From NCBI GenBank assembly GCA_024178355.1, contig JAMZNZ010000003.1, positions 452,527-516,526 on the forward strand: a stretch of DNA of 64,000 nt, given 5' to 3'. Within the stretch, counting starts at the first letter, position 1; every line of letters begins with the position of its first letter. The position numbers were made by a program, and so were the translations under genes. Origin of the DNA: Maricaulaceae bacterium EIL42A08 (GTDB lineage Bacteria > Pseudomonadota > Alphaproteobacteria > Caulobacterales > Maricaulaceae). Of this stretch, positions 1 to 7,444 are shown piece after piece. The notes beneath the pieces are model-generated. The model was given only the letters and a program-made list of their open reading frames with translations. It did not search any database and was not told the origin of the DNA.

Positions 1-2
1 AG

Positions 3-1382
3 GAATTTGCCCAGATCTACCCTGAGCCGGGCTGGGTGGAACATGACCCGGAAGTGATCTGGGCGACCGTCCTGTCCACCGCGCGCGAAGCGCTGAGCAA
101 GGCCGAAGACCAGGGCTTCGAGGTGCAGGCCATCGGCGTCACCAACCAGCGCGAGACCACCATCGTCTGGGACTGCGCCACAGGGCGGCCCATCCATAAC
201 GCCATCGTGTGGCAGGACCGGCGCACCGCGGATGTGTGCGCGGGCCTGCGTGCGGCGGGGCATGAAAAGCTGATTGCGGAGCGGGCAGGGCTGGTTCTGG
301 ACCCTTACTTTTCGGCCACTAAGCTCGCCTGGATCCTGGACCATGTGCCCGGCGCAAGAGCCAAGGCTGAAGCCGGGTCGCTCGCCTTCGGGACCGTGGA
401 CAGCTTCCTGGTCTGGCGACTGACCGGCGGCAAGGTTCACGCGATCGAGGCAACCAATGCCAGCCGGACGAGCCTCTACAGCCTGGCGAAAGGCGATTGG
501 GACGAGGAGCTTCTCGATATCTTCAACATCCCGACTGCGGTCCTGCCCACCGTCGTCGATAGCGCGGGGGAGATTGGCCACAGCGAGGCGTCTATCTTTG
601 GTCGCGCCATTCCCATCACCGGCGGTGCAGGCGACCAGCAGGCCGCCGCCATCGGTCAGGCTTGTCTAAAGCCGGGGGAGATGAAATCGACCTATGGCAC
701 CGGCGCCTTCATGCTGGTCCATACCGGCGAGGAGATTGTCACCTCCACCAACCGCCTGCTCGCCACGACCGCGTGGAAGATCAAGGGCGAGAGCCGCTAC
801 GCGCTGGAGGGCTCTGTCCTCTCCGCGGGGGCAACGGTTCAGTGGGTGCGCGATGGTCTGGGCCTGATTGCCAAGGCGAGCGAGATCGAAGCGCTCGCTG
901 CGGACGCGGATCGCGAAAGCGGGGTCTATCTGGTGCCGGCGTTTTCAGGGCTCGGTGCGCCCCACTGGAACCCGGACGCACGGGGCGCGCTGGTGGGCCT
1001 GACGCGGGGCTCAGGCCGGGCGGAGATCGCCCGTGCGGCGCTGGATTCGGTGGCCTATCAGACCCACGACCTCTTGGTGGCCATGGCCGCTGACGGGGTG
1101 GAGGTGTCCACCCTGAAGGTGGATGGCGGCATGACGGTCAACAACGCGCTGATGCAGCGCCTCGCCGATCTGTGCGCGGTGGAGACGATCCGCCCGCGCA
1201 ACGCCGAATGCACCGCCTGGGGCGCAGCCTTCCTCGCAGGGCTGGGAGCCGGGCTCTACAGCTCTATCGAAGATGCCCGCGCGCTCTGGCGCGAAGACCG
1301 CCACTTCGTGCCCGCCATGGACCCGGTCACCCGCGCCCGGCGGCTGTCGGGCTGGGCCGATGCGGTCAAGCGGGTCCTTTGA
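3..1382 (+). CDS. glpK: Glycerol kinase, 5' end cut by the window
   Basis: Phosphorylates glycerol to glycerol 3-phosphate with ATP in the cytoplasm, as the entry step of glycerol catabolism. The reading frame is open from base 3 and encodes E-F-A-Q-I-Y-P-E-P-G-W before the first possible start codon. That stretch matches the conserved region after the N-terminal DQGTTSSR motif of FGGY kinases, so roughly the first 35-40 residues lie outside the window. Visible family motifs are TNQRETT, the GDQQAAAIGQ loop and STYGTGAFML of the ATPase fold. The 459 residues seen fit a full length near 500. No glycerol facilitator or repressor gene follows. Confidence 0.95.
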   Translation, partial: EFAQIYPEPGWVEHDPEVIWATVLSTAREALSKAEDQGFEVQAIGVTNQRETTIVWDCATGRPIHNAIVWQDRRTADVCAGLRAAGHEKLIAERAGLVLDPYFSATKLAWILDHVPGARAKAEAGSLAFGTVDSFLVWRLTGGKVHAIEATNASRTSLYSLAKGDWDEELLDIFNIPTAVLPTVVDSAGEIGHSEASIFGRAIPITGGAGDQQAAAIGQACLKPGEMKSTYGTGAFMLVHTGEEIVTSTNRLLATTAWKIKGESRYALEGSVLSAGATVQWVRDGLGLIAKASEIEALAADADRESGVYLVPAFSGLGAPHWNPDARGALVGLTRGSGRAEIARAALDSVAYQTHDLLVAMAADGVEVSTLKVDGGMTVNNALMQRLADLCAVETIRPRNAECTAWGAAFLAGLGAGLYSSIEDARALWREDRHFVPAMDPVTRARRLSGWADAVKRVL

Positions 1383-1395
1383 GTGTGCGTTGAAA

Positions 1396-1430
1396 CCCCG
1401 GCCAAGGCATAGCCGCAGAGCCGGGGCCTT
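1396..1430 (+). terminator. Possible terminator after glpK
   Basis: A 7-bp GC stem (1396-1402 with 1420-1426) lies 14 bases after the glpK stop. The T tract behind it is poor, so this may be an inefficient terminator or only an RNA-stabilising hairpin. Confidence 0.4.
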
Positions 1431-1462
1431 GTGCAATGTAGGGCGCGCAACGCTGATACAGG

Positions 1463-1481
1463 TCCCGGATCAAGTCCGGGA
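1463..1481. repeat. Short palindromic repeat (TCCCGGA dyad)
   Basis: A 7-bp inverted repeat (TCCCGGA / TCCGGGA) with a 5-base loop lies between glpK and the thioesterase gene. Short palindromes of this type are scattered between genes in many alphaproteobacteria. No coding role is visible. Confidence 0.5.
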
Positions 1482-1561
1482 TTTCACAGAAGTGAGCGTG
1501 ATCTCTTCCCAAACGCCTCACCGGCGGGCCATAAAGCGCCTCTCATTCAAGAGGATCGCCC

Positions 1562-1999
1562 ATGAAGCCCGCAGCCCACCGCCTCGATCTGGATAACTAC
1601 CCGCTCCATGTGACCGTGCCATCGCGCTTTCGCGATCTCGATACGCTGGGCCACATCAACAATGTGGCGATTGGGTCGTTTTATGAGGAAGGCCGCGCGC
1701 GGCTGAACCGGGAGTGCTTCCCGCTTGAGATGCGCAAGCGCCATTCCATGCGCATGCTCATCGCCGACGTCCACATCGCCTATTTGCGCGAAGCTCACTA
1801 TCCCGGCGAAATCATCGTCGGTGCCGGCATCGGCAATATCGGCAACACCAGCTACCGCATCGATCTGGCCCTGTTCCAGAATGGCCAGTGCGTGGGTGTG
1901 TGCGAAACCGTGCTGGTCAATACCGATGGTAAGGCGACCGCGGCAATTCCGGATGAGGGGCGCGAGGCGCTGGAGGCTGTGCGGGTGCGGGGCGGTTAG
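1562..1999 (+). CDS. Acyl-CoA thioesterase of the hotdog fold
   Basis: A 145-residue single-domain hotdog protein of the 4HBT/YbgC type, expected to hydrolyse acyl-CoA thioesters in the cytoplasm. The N-terminal motif D-L-D-T-L-G-H-I-N-N (about residues 24-33) is the family's active-site signature: an Asp followed by GH and NN. Length is normal. An AAGAGGA Shine-Dalgarno precedes the ATG closely. It stands alone between repeats and the convergent pnt operon, so its substrate cannot be inferred from context. Confidence 0.8.
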   Translation: MKPAAHRLDLDNYPLHVTVPSRFRDLDTLGHINNVAIGSFYEEGRARLNRECFPLEMRKRHSMRMLIADVHIAYLREAHYPGEIIVGAGIGNIGNTSYRIDLALFQNGQCVGVCETVLVNTDGKATAAIPDEGREALEAVRVRGG

Positions 2000-2090
2000 G
2001 TCGCCCAATCCGTTGTTTACGCTCTCCTAGCGCAAGGCCTTGAATAGGATGACGTGGCAGACATGCCTCCAACCGTCATCCTGACGAAAG

Positions 2091-2130
2091 TCAGGACCCA
2101 GGTGCGCTGTCGGTGCCAGCTGGGTCCTGA
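2091..2130. repeat. Inverted repeat with 11-bp arms
   Basis: Arms 2091-2101 and 2120-2130 (TCAGGACCCAG / CTGGGTCCTGA) form a hairpin in the 350-base gap between the thioesterase gene and pntB. It resembles dispersed palindromic units of alphaproteobacteria and codes for nothing. Confidence 0.5.
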
Positions 2131-2167
2131 ATCAAGTTTTCCGATGACAGGTGTGGACAAGGGGTGC

Positions 2168-2269
2168 GTCCTTCGAGGCTTTTGCTAGCGCAAAAGCACC
2201 TCAGGATGAGGGATGTAGAAGCTCTATGGCACCCTCATCCTGAGGAGCGCGAAGCGCGTCTCGAAGGAC
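2168..2269. repeat. Long imperfect inverted repeat
   Basis: The left arm (2168-2212) contains GTCCTTCGAG and CCTCAGGATGAGGG. The right arm (2232-2269) contains CCCTCATCCTGAGG and CTCGAAGGAC, so the unit folds into one long hairpin. Each arm also has its own small internal hairpin (CTTTTGC/GCAAAAG; GCGC/GCGC). The CTCGAAGGAC / CATCCTGAGG combination is typical of dispersed extragenic repeats in this class. It fills the gap between two convergent transcription units, and I see no gene in it. Confidence 0.6.
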
Positions 2270-2289
2270 CCTCATAATGATCCCCAAAC

Positions 2290-2325
2290 AAAAACCCCGG
2301 CCGCATCTGCGAGCCGGGGCTTTGC
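2290..2325 (-). terminator. Intrinsic terminator of the pnt operon
   Basis: The stem CCCCGGC (2295-2301) pairs with GCCGGGG (2313-2319). Read on the minus strand it is followed by a run of T, and it lies 24 bases past the pntB stop. Confidence 0.7.
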
Positions 2326-2348
2326 TTTTGAAGCGTCTGCGCTGCGTT

Positions 2349-3770
2349 TTAATCCAGCGCCTTCACCACGCTTTCGGTCATCTTCTTGGCGTCACCAAGG
2401 AGCATCATGGTGTTGTTGCGGAAGAAGAGCGGGTTTTCGATTCCGGCATAGCCAGACCCCAGCGAGCGCTTGATGAAGAAGACGGTTTTGGCCTTCCACA
2501 CCTGCAGGACAGGCATGCCGTAGATGGGCGAGCCTGGATCATCTTCAGCGGCCGGGTTGGTCACGTCGTTGGCGCCGATCACGAAGACAACGTCAGCGGT
2601 GGAGAACTCGGAGTTGATGTCTTCCAGCTCAAAGACTTCGTCATAGGGTACCTGGGCTTCGGCCAGCAGCACATTCATGTGACCGGGCATGCGGCCAGCC
2701 ACCGGGTGGATGGCGTAAGACACGTCCACGCCCTCCTCTTTGAGCATGTCGGCCATTTCCTTCAGCGCGTGCTGAGCCTGGGCCACGGCCATGCCATAGC
2801 CCGGCACGATGATAACCTTGCCCGCGTTCTTCATGATGAAGGCGGCATCGTCCGCTGAGCCCTGCTTGGCAACCTGATCGCCGCTCCCGCTGGCGGCCGC
2901 GCTTGCGCCATCAGCGCCAAAGCCACCCAGCAGAACCGAGATGAAGGAGCGGTTCATGCCCTTACACATGATGTAGGACAGGATCGCGCCGGATGAACCG
3001 ACCAGCGCGCCGGTGATTAGCAGCGCGGTGTTTTCCAGTGTGAAGCCCAGAGCGGCTGCGGCCCAGCCAGAGTAGGAGTTCAGCATCGACACCACGACCG
3101 GCATGTCAGCACCACCAATCGGGATGATCAGGAGGACGCCCAGGATCAGCGCGATAATGGTGATGATCCAGAAGGCGGTCTTGTTGTCACCGGCAGAGGC
3201 CGACAGGAAGACGATGAAGACCGCAACGGCCACACCGAGCGCCAGGTTCAGCCAGTGCTGACCTTTAAACACGATAGGCGCACCACTCATCAGGCCTTGC
3301 AGCTTCATGAAGGCAATGACGGAGCCGGAGAAGGTGATCGCACCAATGGCGACACCCAGGGCCAGTTCTACGAGCGACAGCAGCTTCAGCTGGTTCAGCG
3401 CCGCACCTTCATAGCCCCGCGAAATGCCAAATGCGGCTGGCTCATAAAGCGCAGCGGCGGCCACCAGAACCGCACACAGGCCCACCAGAGAGTGGAAGGC
3501 GGCCACCAGCTGGGGCATGGCGGTCATGGGGATTTTCTTGGCGATAAAGGCCCCGATGCCGCCACCAACCGCGACCGCAAGGGCGATCAGGAACCATCCG
3601 AGGCCATTCAGGTCGATGAAGAACAGGCTCGTCCCGACCGCGAGGGCCATGCCGGCCATGCCGAGATAATTGCCTTGGCGTGAGGTTTCCGGGCTCGACA
3701 GGCCGCGCAGGGCCATGATGAAGAGGATCCCGGAGCCGAGATAGAACAGGGCAGCTAGATTAGCGGACAT
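2349..3770 (-). CDS. pntB: Proton-translocating NAD(P) transhydrogenase subunit beta
   Basis: Subunit beta of the Re/Si-specific transhydrogenase, which uses the proton gradient to drive hydride transfer from NADH to NADP+ in the cytoplasmic membrane. The first ~270 residues form a series of transmembrane helices starting at YLGSGILFIMALRG. The last ~180 form the soluble NADP(H) domain dIII, with a G-Y-G-M-A-V-A-Q motif after KVIIVPG, then H-P-V-A-G-R-M-P-G-H-M-N. Length 473 is typical. It is the last gene of pntAA - small lipoprotein - pntAB - pntB, 62 bases after pntAB, and a terminator follows. Confidence 0.97.
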   Translation of the reverse strand: MSANLAALFYLGSGILFIMALRGLSSPETSRQGNYLGMAGMALAVGTSLFFIDLNGLGWFLIALAVAVGGGIGAFIAKKIPMTAMPQLVAAFHSLVGLCAVLVAAAALYEPAAFGISRGYEGAALNQLKLLSLVELALGVAIGAITFSGSVIAFMKLQGLMSGAPIVFKGQHWLNLALGVAVAVFIVFLSASAGDNKTAFWIITIIALILGVLLIIPIGGADMPVVVSMLNSYSGWAAAALGFTLENTALLITGALVGSSGAILSYIMCKGMNRSFISVLLGGFGADGASAAASGSGDQVAKQGSADDAAFIMKNAGKVIIVPGYGMAVAQAQHALKEMADMLKEEGVDVSYAIHPVAGRMPGHMNVLLAEAQVPYDEVFELEDINSEFSTADVVFVIGANDVTNPAAEDDPGSPIYGMPVLQVWKAKTVFFIKRSLGSGYAGIENPLFFRNNTMMLLGDAKKMTESVVKALD

Positions 3771-3832
3771 GGTCGGTCTTTCGACTGGTGAATTTTAAAA
3801 GGGTGGAACAGGCGGTCAGGAGCCGGGGCCAG

Positions 3833-4156
3833 TCAGGCCTCGGCCTTGGGTGCCGGTTTTTCTTTCTTCTTGTACATGGCCAGCATGCGCTGGGTGACGA
3901 GGAAGCCGCCAAAGATGTTTACGCTGGCAAGCGCAACGGCGACAATTCCGGCCCCCTTGGCAAAGATGGCCCCGTCCGTGGCTGCAGACGCCCCCGCCGC
4001 GATCAGTGCGCCCACGATGATCACCGAGGAGATCGCGTTGGTCACACTCATCAGCGGGGTGTGCAGGGCCGGGGTCACCGACCACACCACGTAATAGCCA
4101 ACGAAGACTGCCAGGACGAAAATCGCCAGGCGGAAAATGATCGGATCGACTTCCAT
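3833..4156 (-). CDS. pntAB: NAD(P) transhydrogenase subunit alpha part 2
   Basis: A 107-residue membrane protein giving the dII helices that enteric PntA carries at its C terminus. Alphaproteobacteria commonly split the alpha subunit this way. The signature [17 protein letters not shown] (about 27-43) sits between hydrophobic helices, and the C terminus is Lys/Pro rich. It lies between the small lipoprotein gene and pntB and is surely cotranscribed with them. Confidence 0.95.
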   Translation of the reverse strand: MEVDPIIFRLAIFVLAVFVGYYVVWSVTPALHTPLMSVTNAISSVIIVGALIAAGASAATDGAIFAKGAGIVAVALASVNIFGGFLVTQRMLAMYKKKEKPAPKAEA

Positions 4157-4189
4157 AAAGACGCCTCCAGATGGCGGTAGAGTCAGGGT

Positions 4190-4327
4190 CTAAGCTTCGG
4201 TTTCAGTTTCAGCAGGCGCTTGGGGCGCGGTGGCCAGTTCCTGGCTGTCTGATGAAATGATGATGCAGGCGGACAGGGTCACAACGGCAACAACGGCAAT
4301 GGCGACCTGGGTGATACGACGTTTCAT
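4190..4327 (-). CDS. Small lipoprotein encoded inside the pnt operon
   Basis: An ORF of 45 residues on the minus strand between pntAA and pntAB. It begins MKRR, continues with a hydrophobic stretch (ITQVAIAVVAVVT) and a lipobox L-S-A-C (Cys about residue 21), and ends in a short Thr/Pro/Glu-rich acidic tail. This is a complete lipoprotein signal with a tiny mature part of about 25 residues. The start codon lies two bases past the pntAA stop, and AGGAAG overlapping the end of pntAA serves as ribosome site, so translation is probably coupled. I know no standard pnt partner like this; function is unknown. Confidence 0.7.
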   Translation of the reverse strand: MKRRITQVAIAVVAVVTLSACIIISSDSQELATAPQAPAETETEA

Positions 4328-4329
4328 TC

Positions 4330-5457
4330 TCAGCTTCCTTTAAGGGTCTCGTGAACGACTTCACCATCCTTGGTGAGAGCCATGCCCTTAATAATGTCAT
4401 CTTCCCAGTGCGGCGCTAGTGCTCCGTCGTCTGAGATCAGGAGCGGGAAGAGATTCACGAGATTTTTCGCCAGAAGTTGAGAGGCGTCGGCGGGCAGGCG
4501 GCCAGGCAGGTTGGAGAAGCCAGCAATCTTCACGCCTTTGTGCTCCACAACCTTGTCGGCTTCGGTCAGATCGGTGTTGCCGCCATTGGCTGCGGCAATG
4601 TCGATGATCACCGAGCCCGGCTTCATCGCTTCGATCATCGCTTTGGTAATCAGCTTGGGCGCTGGACGGCCCGGGATCAGCGCGGTGGTGATCACGATGT
4701 CCTGTTTGGCGATGTGGTTGGCGACGAGCTCAGCCTGCTTGGCCTTGTATTCGTCGCTCATTTCCTTGGCATAGCCGCCTGCGGTTTCAGCCGCCTTGAA
4801 TTCTTCGTTCTCAACGGCGACGAATTTGGCACCGAGCGAGGCGACCTGCTCTTTCGCTGCCGGGCGCACATCGGTTGCCGACACAATCGCGCCCAGACGG
4901 CGCGCGGTGGCAATCGCCTGAAGGCCCGCAACGCCGGCACCCATCACAAAAGCCTTTGCCGCTGCAATGGTTCCAGCGGCCGTCATCATCATCGGGAAGG
5001 CGCGACCATAGAGTTCTGCGGCCTCGATGACTGCGCGATATCCGGCAAGGTTGGACTGGCTGGACAGCGCGTCCATGGCCTGGGCGCGGGTGATGCGCGG
5101 GGTGAATTCCATGGCCAGAGCATTGACCTTGGCATCGGCGCAGGCCTTGGCGAACTCAGTCGCGCCATGGGGCTCAAGAAGACCGATGACGACCGTGCCC
5201 GCCTTCAGCTTGCCCAGCGTCGCATCGTCCGGGCGGCGCACGCAAAAGAGCGCCTCAGCCGCTTTCAAAGCCGCGGCGCGGGTGGCCAGCTGGGCCCCCG
5301 CTGTTTCATAGGCTTCGTCGGTGAAGTCGGCTTTCAGGCCCGCCTTCTTCTCCACCGTGACCGTTGCACCGGCTTTGACCAGTAGCTTCACAGTGTCTGG
5401 TGTGGCAGCCACGCGGGCTTCACCAGGAAGGCTCTCAGCGAGAACGGCAATATGCAT
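4330..5457 (-). CDS. pntAA: NAD(P) transhydrogenase subunit alpha part 1
   Basis: The soluble NAD(H)-binding dI domain of the transhydrogenase, 375 residues, homologous to alanine dehydrogenase. The N terminus M-H-I-A-V-L-A-E-S-L-P-G-E-A-R-V-A-A-T-P is the family signature. The nucleotide fold shows G-A-G-V-A-G-L-Q-A-I-A-T-A-R-R around residue 177, followed by the acidic D-V-R-P. It is first in the operon, and the 94 bases upstream should hold the promoter, although I cannot place -35/-10 boxes with confidence. Confidence 0.97.
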   Translation of the reverse strand: MHIAVLAESLPGEARVAATPDTVKLLVKAGATVTVEKKAGLKADFTDEAYETAGAQLATRAAALKAAEALFCVRRPDDATLGKLKAGTVVIGLLEPHGATEFAKACADAKVNALAMEFTPRITRAQAMDALSSQSNLAGYRAVIEAAELYGRAFPMMMTAAGTIAAAKAFVMGAGVAGLQAIATARRLGAIVSATDVRPAAKEQVASLGAKFVAVENEEFKAAETAGGYAKEMSDEYKAKQAELVANHIAKQDIVITTALIPGRPAPKLITKAMIEAMKPGSVIIDIAAANGGNTDLTEADKVVEHKGVKIAGFSNLPGRLPADASQLLAKNLVNLFPLLISDDGALAPHWEDDIIKGMALTKDGEVVHETLKGS

Positions 5458-5551
5458 CTACAAAAACCCCAAAGGCCGAACAATACTGTTCCTAGCATGG
5501 ACAATCTGTCGCACGCCGCAAGGGGGTTTATAGGTCAGAAGTGGCTGACGT

Positions 5552-5842
5552 CTAGCCGAGGGCGCTGACAAGCCCGCCAGAGATCACGGCAATGACAGCC
5601 AGCACGGCCATAAACACCCAGTACAGCGCGCCTTGTTTCAGGACGAAACCAGCGATGCCGCCGACCACAAGGCTGACCAGAAGTGCTGTGATCCAGCTCA
5701 TTGCGGCACCGAACACCAGCGTCAGGTAAAGGACCACGAGGCCAGTCAGGATGGAGGCAAAGACCGACACCGACATGACGCCGTCGAAGGTCGCCTTGTG
5801 GTGGGAGATATCCATTTCACCGCGGGTGTAATCGTTGGCCAT
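5552..5842 (-). CDS. aa3-type cytochrome c oxidase subunit IV-like protein
   Basis: A small membrane protein of 96 residues. The segment Y-T-R-G-E-M-D-I-S-H-H-K-A-T-F (about 4-18) is the signature of the bacterial aa3 oxidase subunit IV family, which packs against the oxidase core in the inner membrane. Two or three helices follow. The start at 5842 is preferred over a longer upstream frame because the family begins close to this Met and a GAGGA ribosome site precedes it. The other oxidase subunits are not in the window. Confidence 0.85.
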   Translation of the reverse strand: MANDYTRGEMDISHHKATFDGVMSVSVFASILTGLVVLYLTLVFGAAMSWITALLVSLVVGGIAGFVLKQGALYWVFMAVLAVIAVISGGLVSALG

Positions 5843-5962
5843 GTCGTCCTCAAGCCGATGTGAATTCCAAAGATATGCGGGCTTTATCATGCGTCCTTCG
5901 CGACGCCAAGATAGCTGCAGCGCTTGCAGGTGCGGTCAAATGCCGTGCCACGCAGTGGCTGA

Positions 5963-6883
5963 CTAGGTCGCCCAGCCTTCGATCAGGGCTTCCAGCGCAG
6001 TGGTGGTGGCCAGCGGGTCATCTAAAAGCAGGTGGTGGCGCGTGTTCGGCACCGTCACGAAGGGCGAATTGGTGAAGGTCGCCTTCATGTAGTCCCAGGT
6101 CTCCGCACCCATCAGCTGGGACTGCGCGCCGCGAATGAAGGCCAGCGGACATTTCAGATTTGCGGCGGCCTCCTCTGGGTCGCGGCGTTCATAGGTAAGC
6201 TTGGCCCATATGCCGGGATCGAAATACCAGGTACAGCCACCGTCCACGGCCTTCAGGCTGCCACGCGCGATGTGATCGATGAGCCAGACATTCTCGCACG
6301 GCTGTTCCGGCAGGAGCCGGAAGCGCGCCAGCGCTTTGGCCAGATCGGGATAGACCTTGCCGCCGCGCTTGGGCGGTGCGCCTTCGCGTTGCTTTTCCGG
6401 TTTGCGGATGGGGCTGTCCAGAATGATCGCCGCTTTCAGCTCATCACCGAAATTCACCGCAGCCTTCAGCGTGGCGAAACCGCCAAAGCTGTGGCCGACA
6501 TAAACCGGCCTGCCCGCGTCAAATGCGCCGCCAGATTCACCGCCTGCGCGGGCGGCCGCGGCGTGGTCATCCATGGTGTAGGCCTCGCGCCAGCCGCTCT
6601 CGCCCATTCCGGGCAGGTCTGGGGCCACGACCCGGCGCCCCTGTCGCGCCAGCAGAGGCCCGATGGCATCCCACCAGCCTTTGTGCGCCGTGCCGCCATG
6701 GACAAGGATCACTCCTGGCGCGCCGCGCTCGCCCCACGCCTTCCACGCGATGTCAATCCCGTCGTGGCTGGCCGTGCCGGTCTCAACCGGGTCGCTCTGT
6801 GCATCAGTGAACCAGGCGGGCGCGGGGAGCGGTTCGCCGTTGAGATCAGCGAGCGGTGGAGGAAGGGGGGTGGGGCGAGTCAT
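5963..6883 (-). CDS. Alpha/beta-hydrolase
   Basis: A 306-residue alpha/beta-fold hydrolase without signal peptide, so probably cytoplasmic. The oxyanion-hole motif V-H-G-G-T-A is near residue 70, the nucleophile elbow G-H-S-F-G-G near 140, and the catalytic His may lie in N-T-R-H-H-L-L-L near the C terminus. A start at 6883 (MTRPTPLPPP) is chosen because the longer upstream frame is not hydrolase-like. Substrate unknown. It stands alone, divergent from the next unit. Confidence 0.85.
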   Translation of the reverse strand: MTRPTPLPPPLADLNGEPLPAPAWFTDAQSDPVETGTASHDGIDIAWKAWGERGAPGVILVHGGTAHKGWWDAIGPLLARQGRRVVAPDLPGMGESGWREAYTMDDHAAAARAGGESGGAFDAGRPVYVGHSFGGFATLKAAVNFGDELKAAIILDSPIRKPEKQREGAPPKRGGKVYPDLAKALARFRLLPEQPCENVWLIDHIARGSLKAVDGGCTWYFDPGIWAKLTYERRDPEEAAANLKCPLAFIRGAQSQLMGAETWDYMKATFTNSPFVTVPNTRHHLLLDDPLATTTALEALIEGWAT

Positions 6884-7159
6884 AGAAAACAGGTTCCGGA
6901 GTATGTGCGCGCGAGCGTTAGTCGTGGTTTGACCGAACGTCAAATCGAGTGGGGGAGTATGCCTGCTTACGAGGTGCCAGAGGGTAGAGTCTAAACACTG
7001 CATTAGGGAGATGGATCGGGTCGAAGCAGGTTCTCTGGCGCATTCGCAGACCGCGAAAACCTGGAGACGAATTAATTTTAAGGTTGAAATCGCCTAAAGA
7101 AGTACGGTTAACTTCTCAAGTTGCGGAGTCTTCTAGTGGGTTCTGGGAGGAGATTTGAA

Positions 7160-7444
7160 ATGATGTGTTCGGTAAAAGTTATGAAATCTGTGGCACAAGC
7201 TTTGGAAAAAGTGCTTGGCGAGGCAGGTTGTGGTGGTGATTTCTCGCCCTCAACCAAGCTGGGTAAAATCTGTAATGGCGGTCCGCTCAATGAAGGCGTT
7301 AAGGCTGACCTTTTAAGGGAAATCTATGCTGAGCTGAAAGAGGAAACGGGCGGGCAGTCATATCCGCCAGAGCTCTACAAGGACCTTGATAAGTTATCTG
7401 TGACACAGCTCTTAAGTCGTGTGATCAAGGATGCCTGCAGATGA
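7160..7444 (+). CDS. Small protein of unknown function, first gene of a two-gene unit
   Basis: Encodes 94 residues starting MMCSVKVMKS, with a strong GGGAGGAG ribosome site seven bases before the ATG. No signal peptide or membrane helix is visible. The C-terminal half is mostly predicted helix, with Leu-rich and charged segments (LLREIYAELKEET, LSVTQLLSRVIKDA). The stop overlaps the next start as ATGA, so the two proteins are translated together. I do not recognise the family. Confidence 0.7.
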   Translation: MMCSVKVMKSVAQALEKVLGEAGCGGDFSPSTKLGKICNGGPLNEGVKADLLREIYAELKEETGGQSYPPELYKDLDKLSVTQLLSRVIKDACR

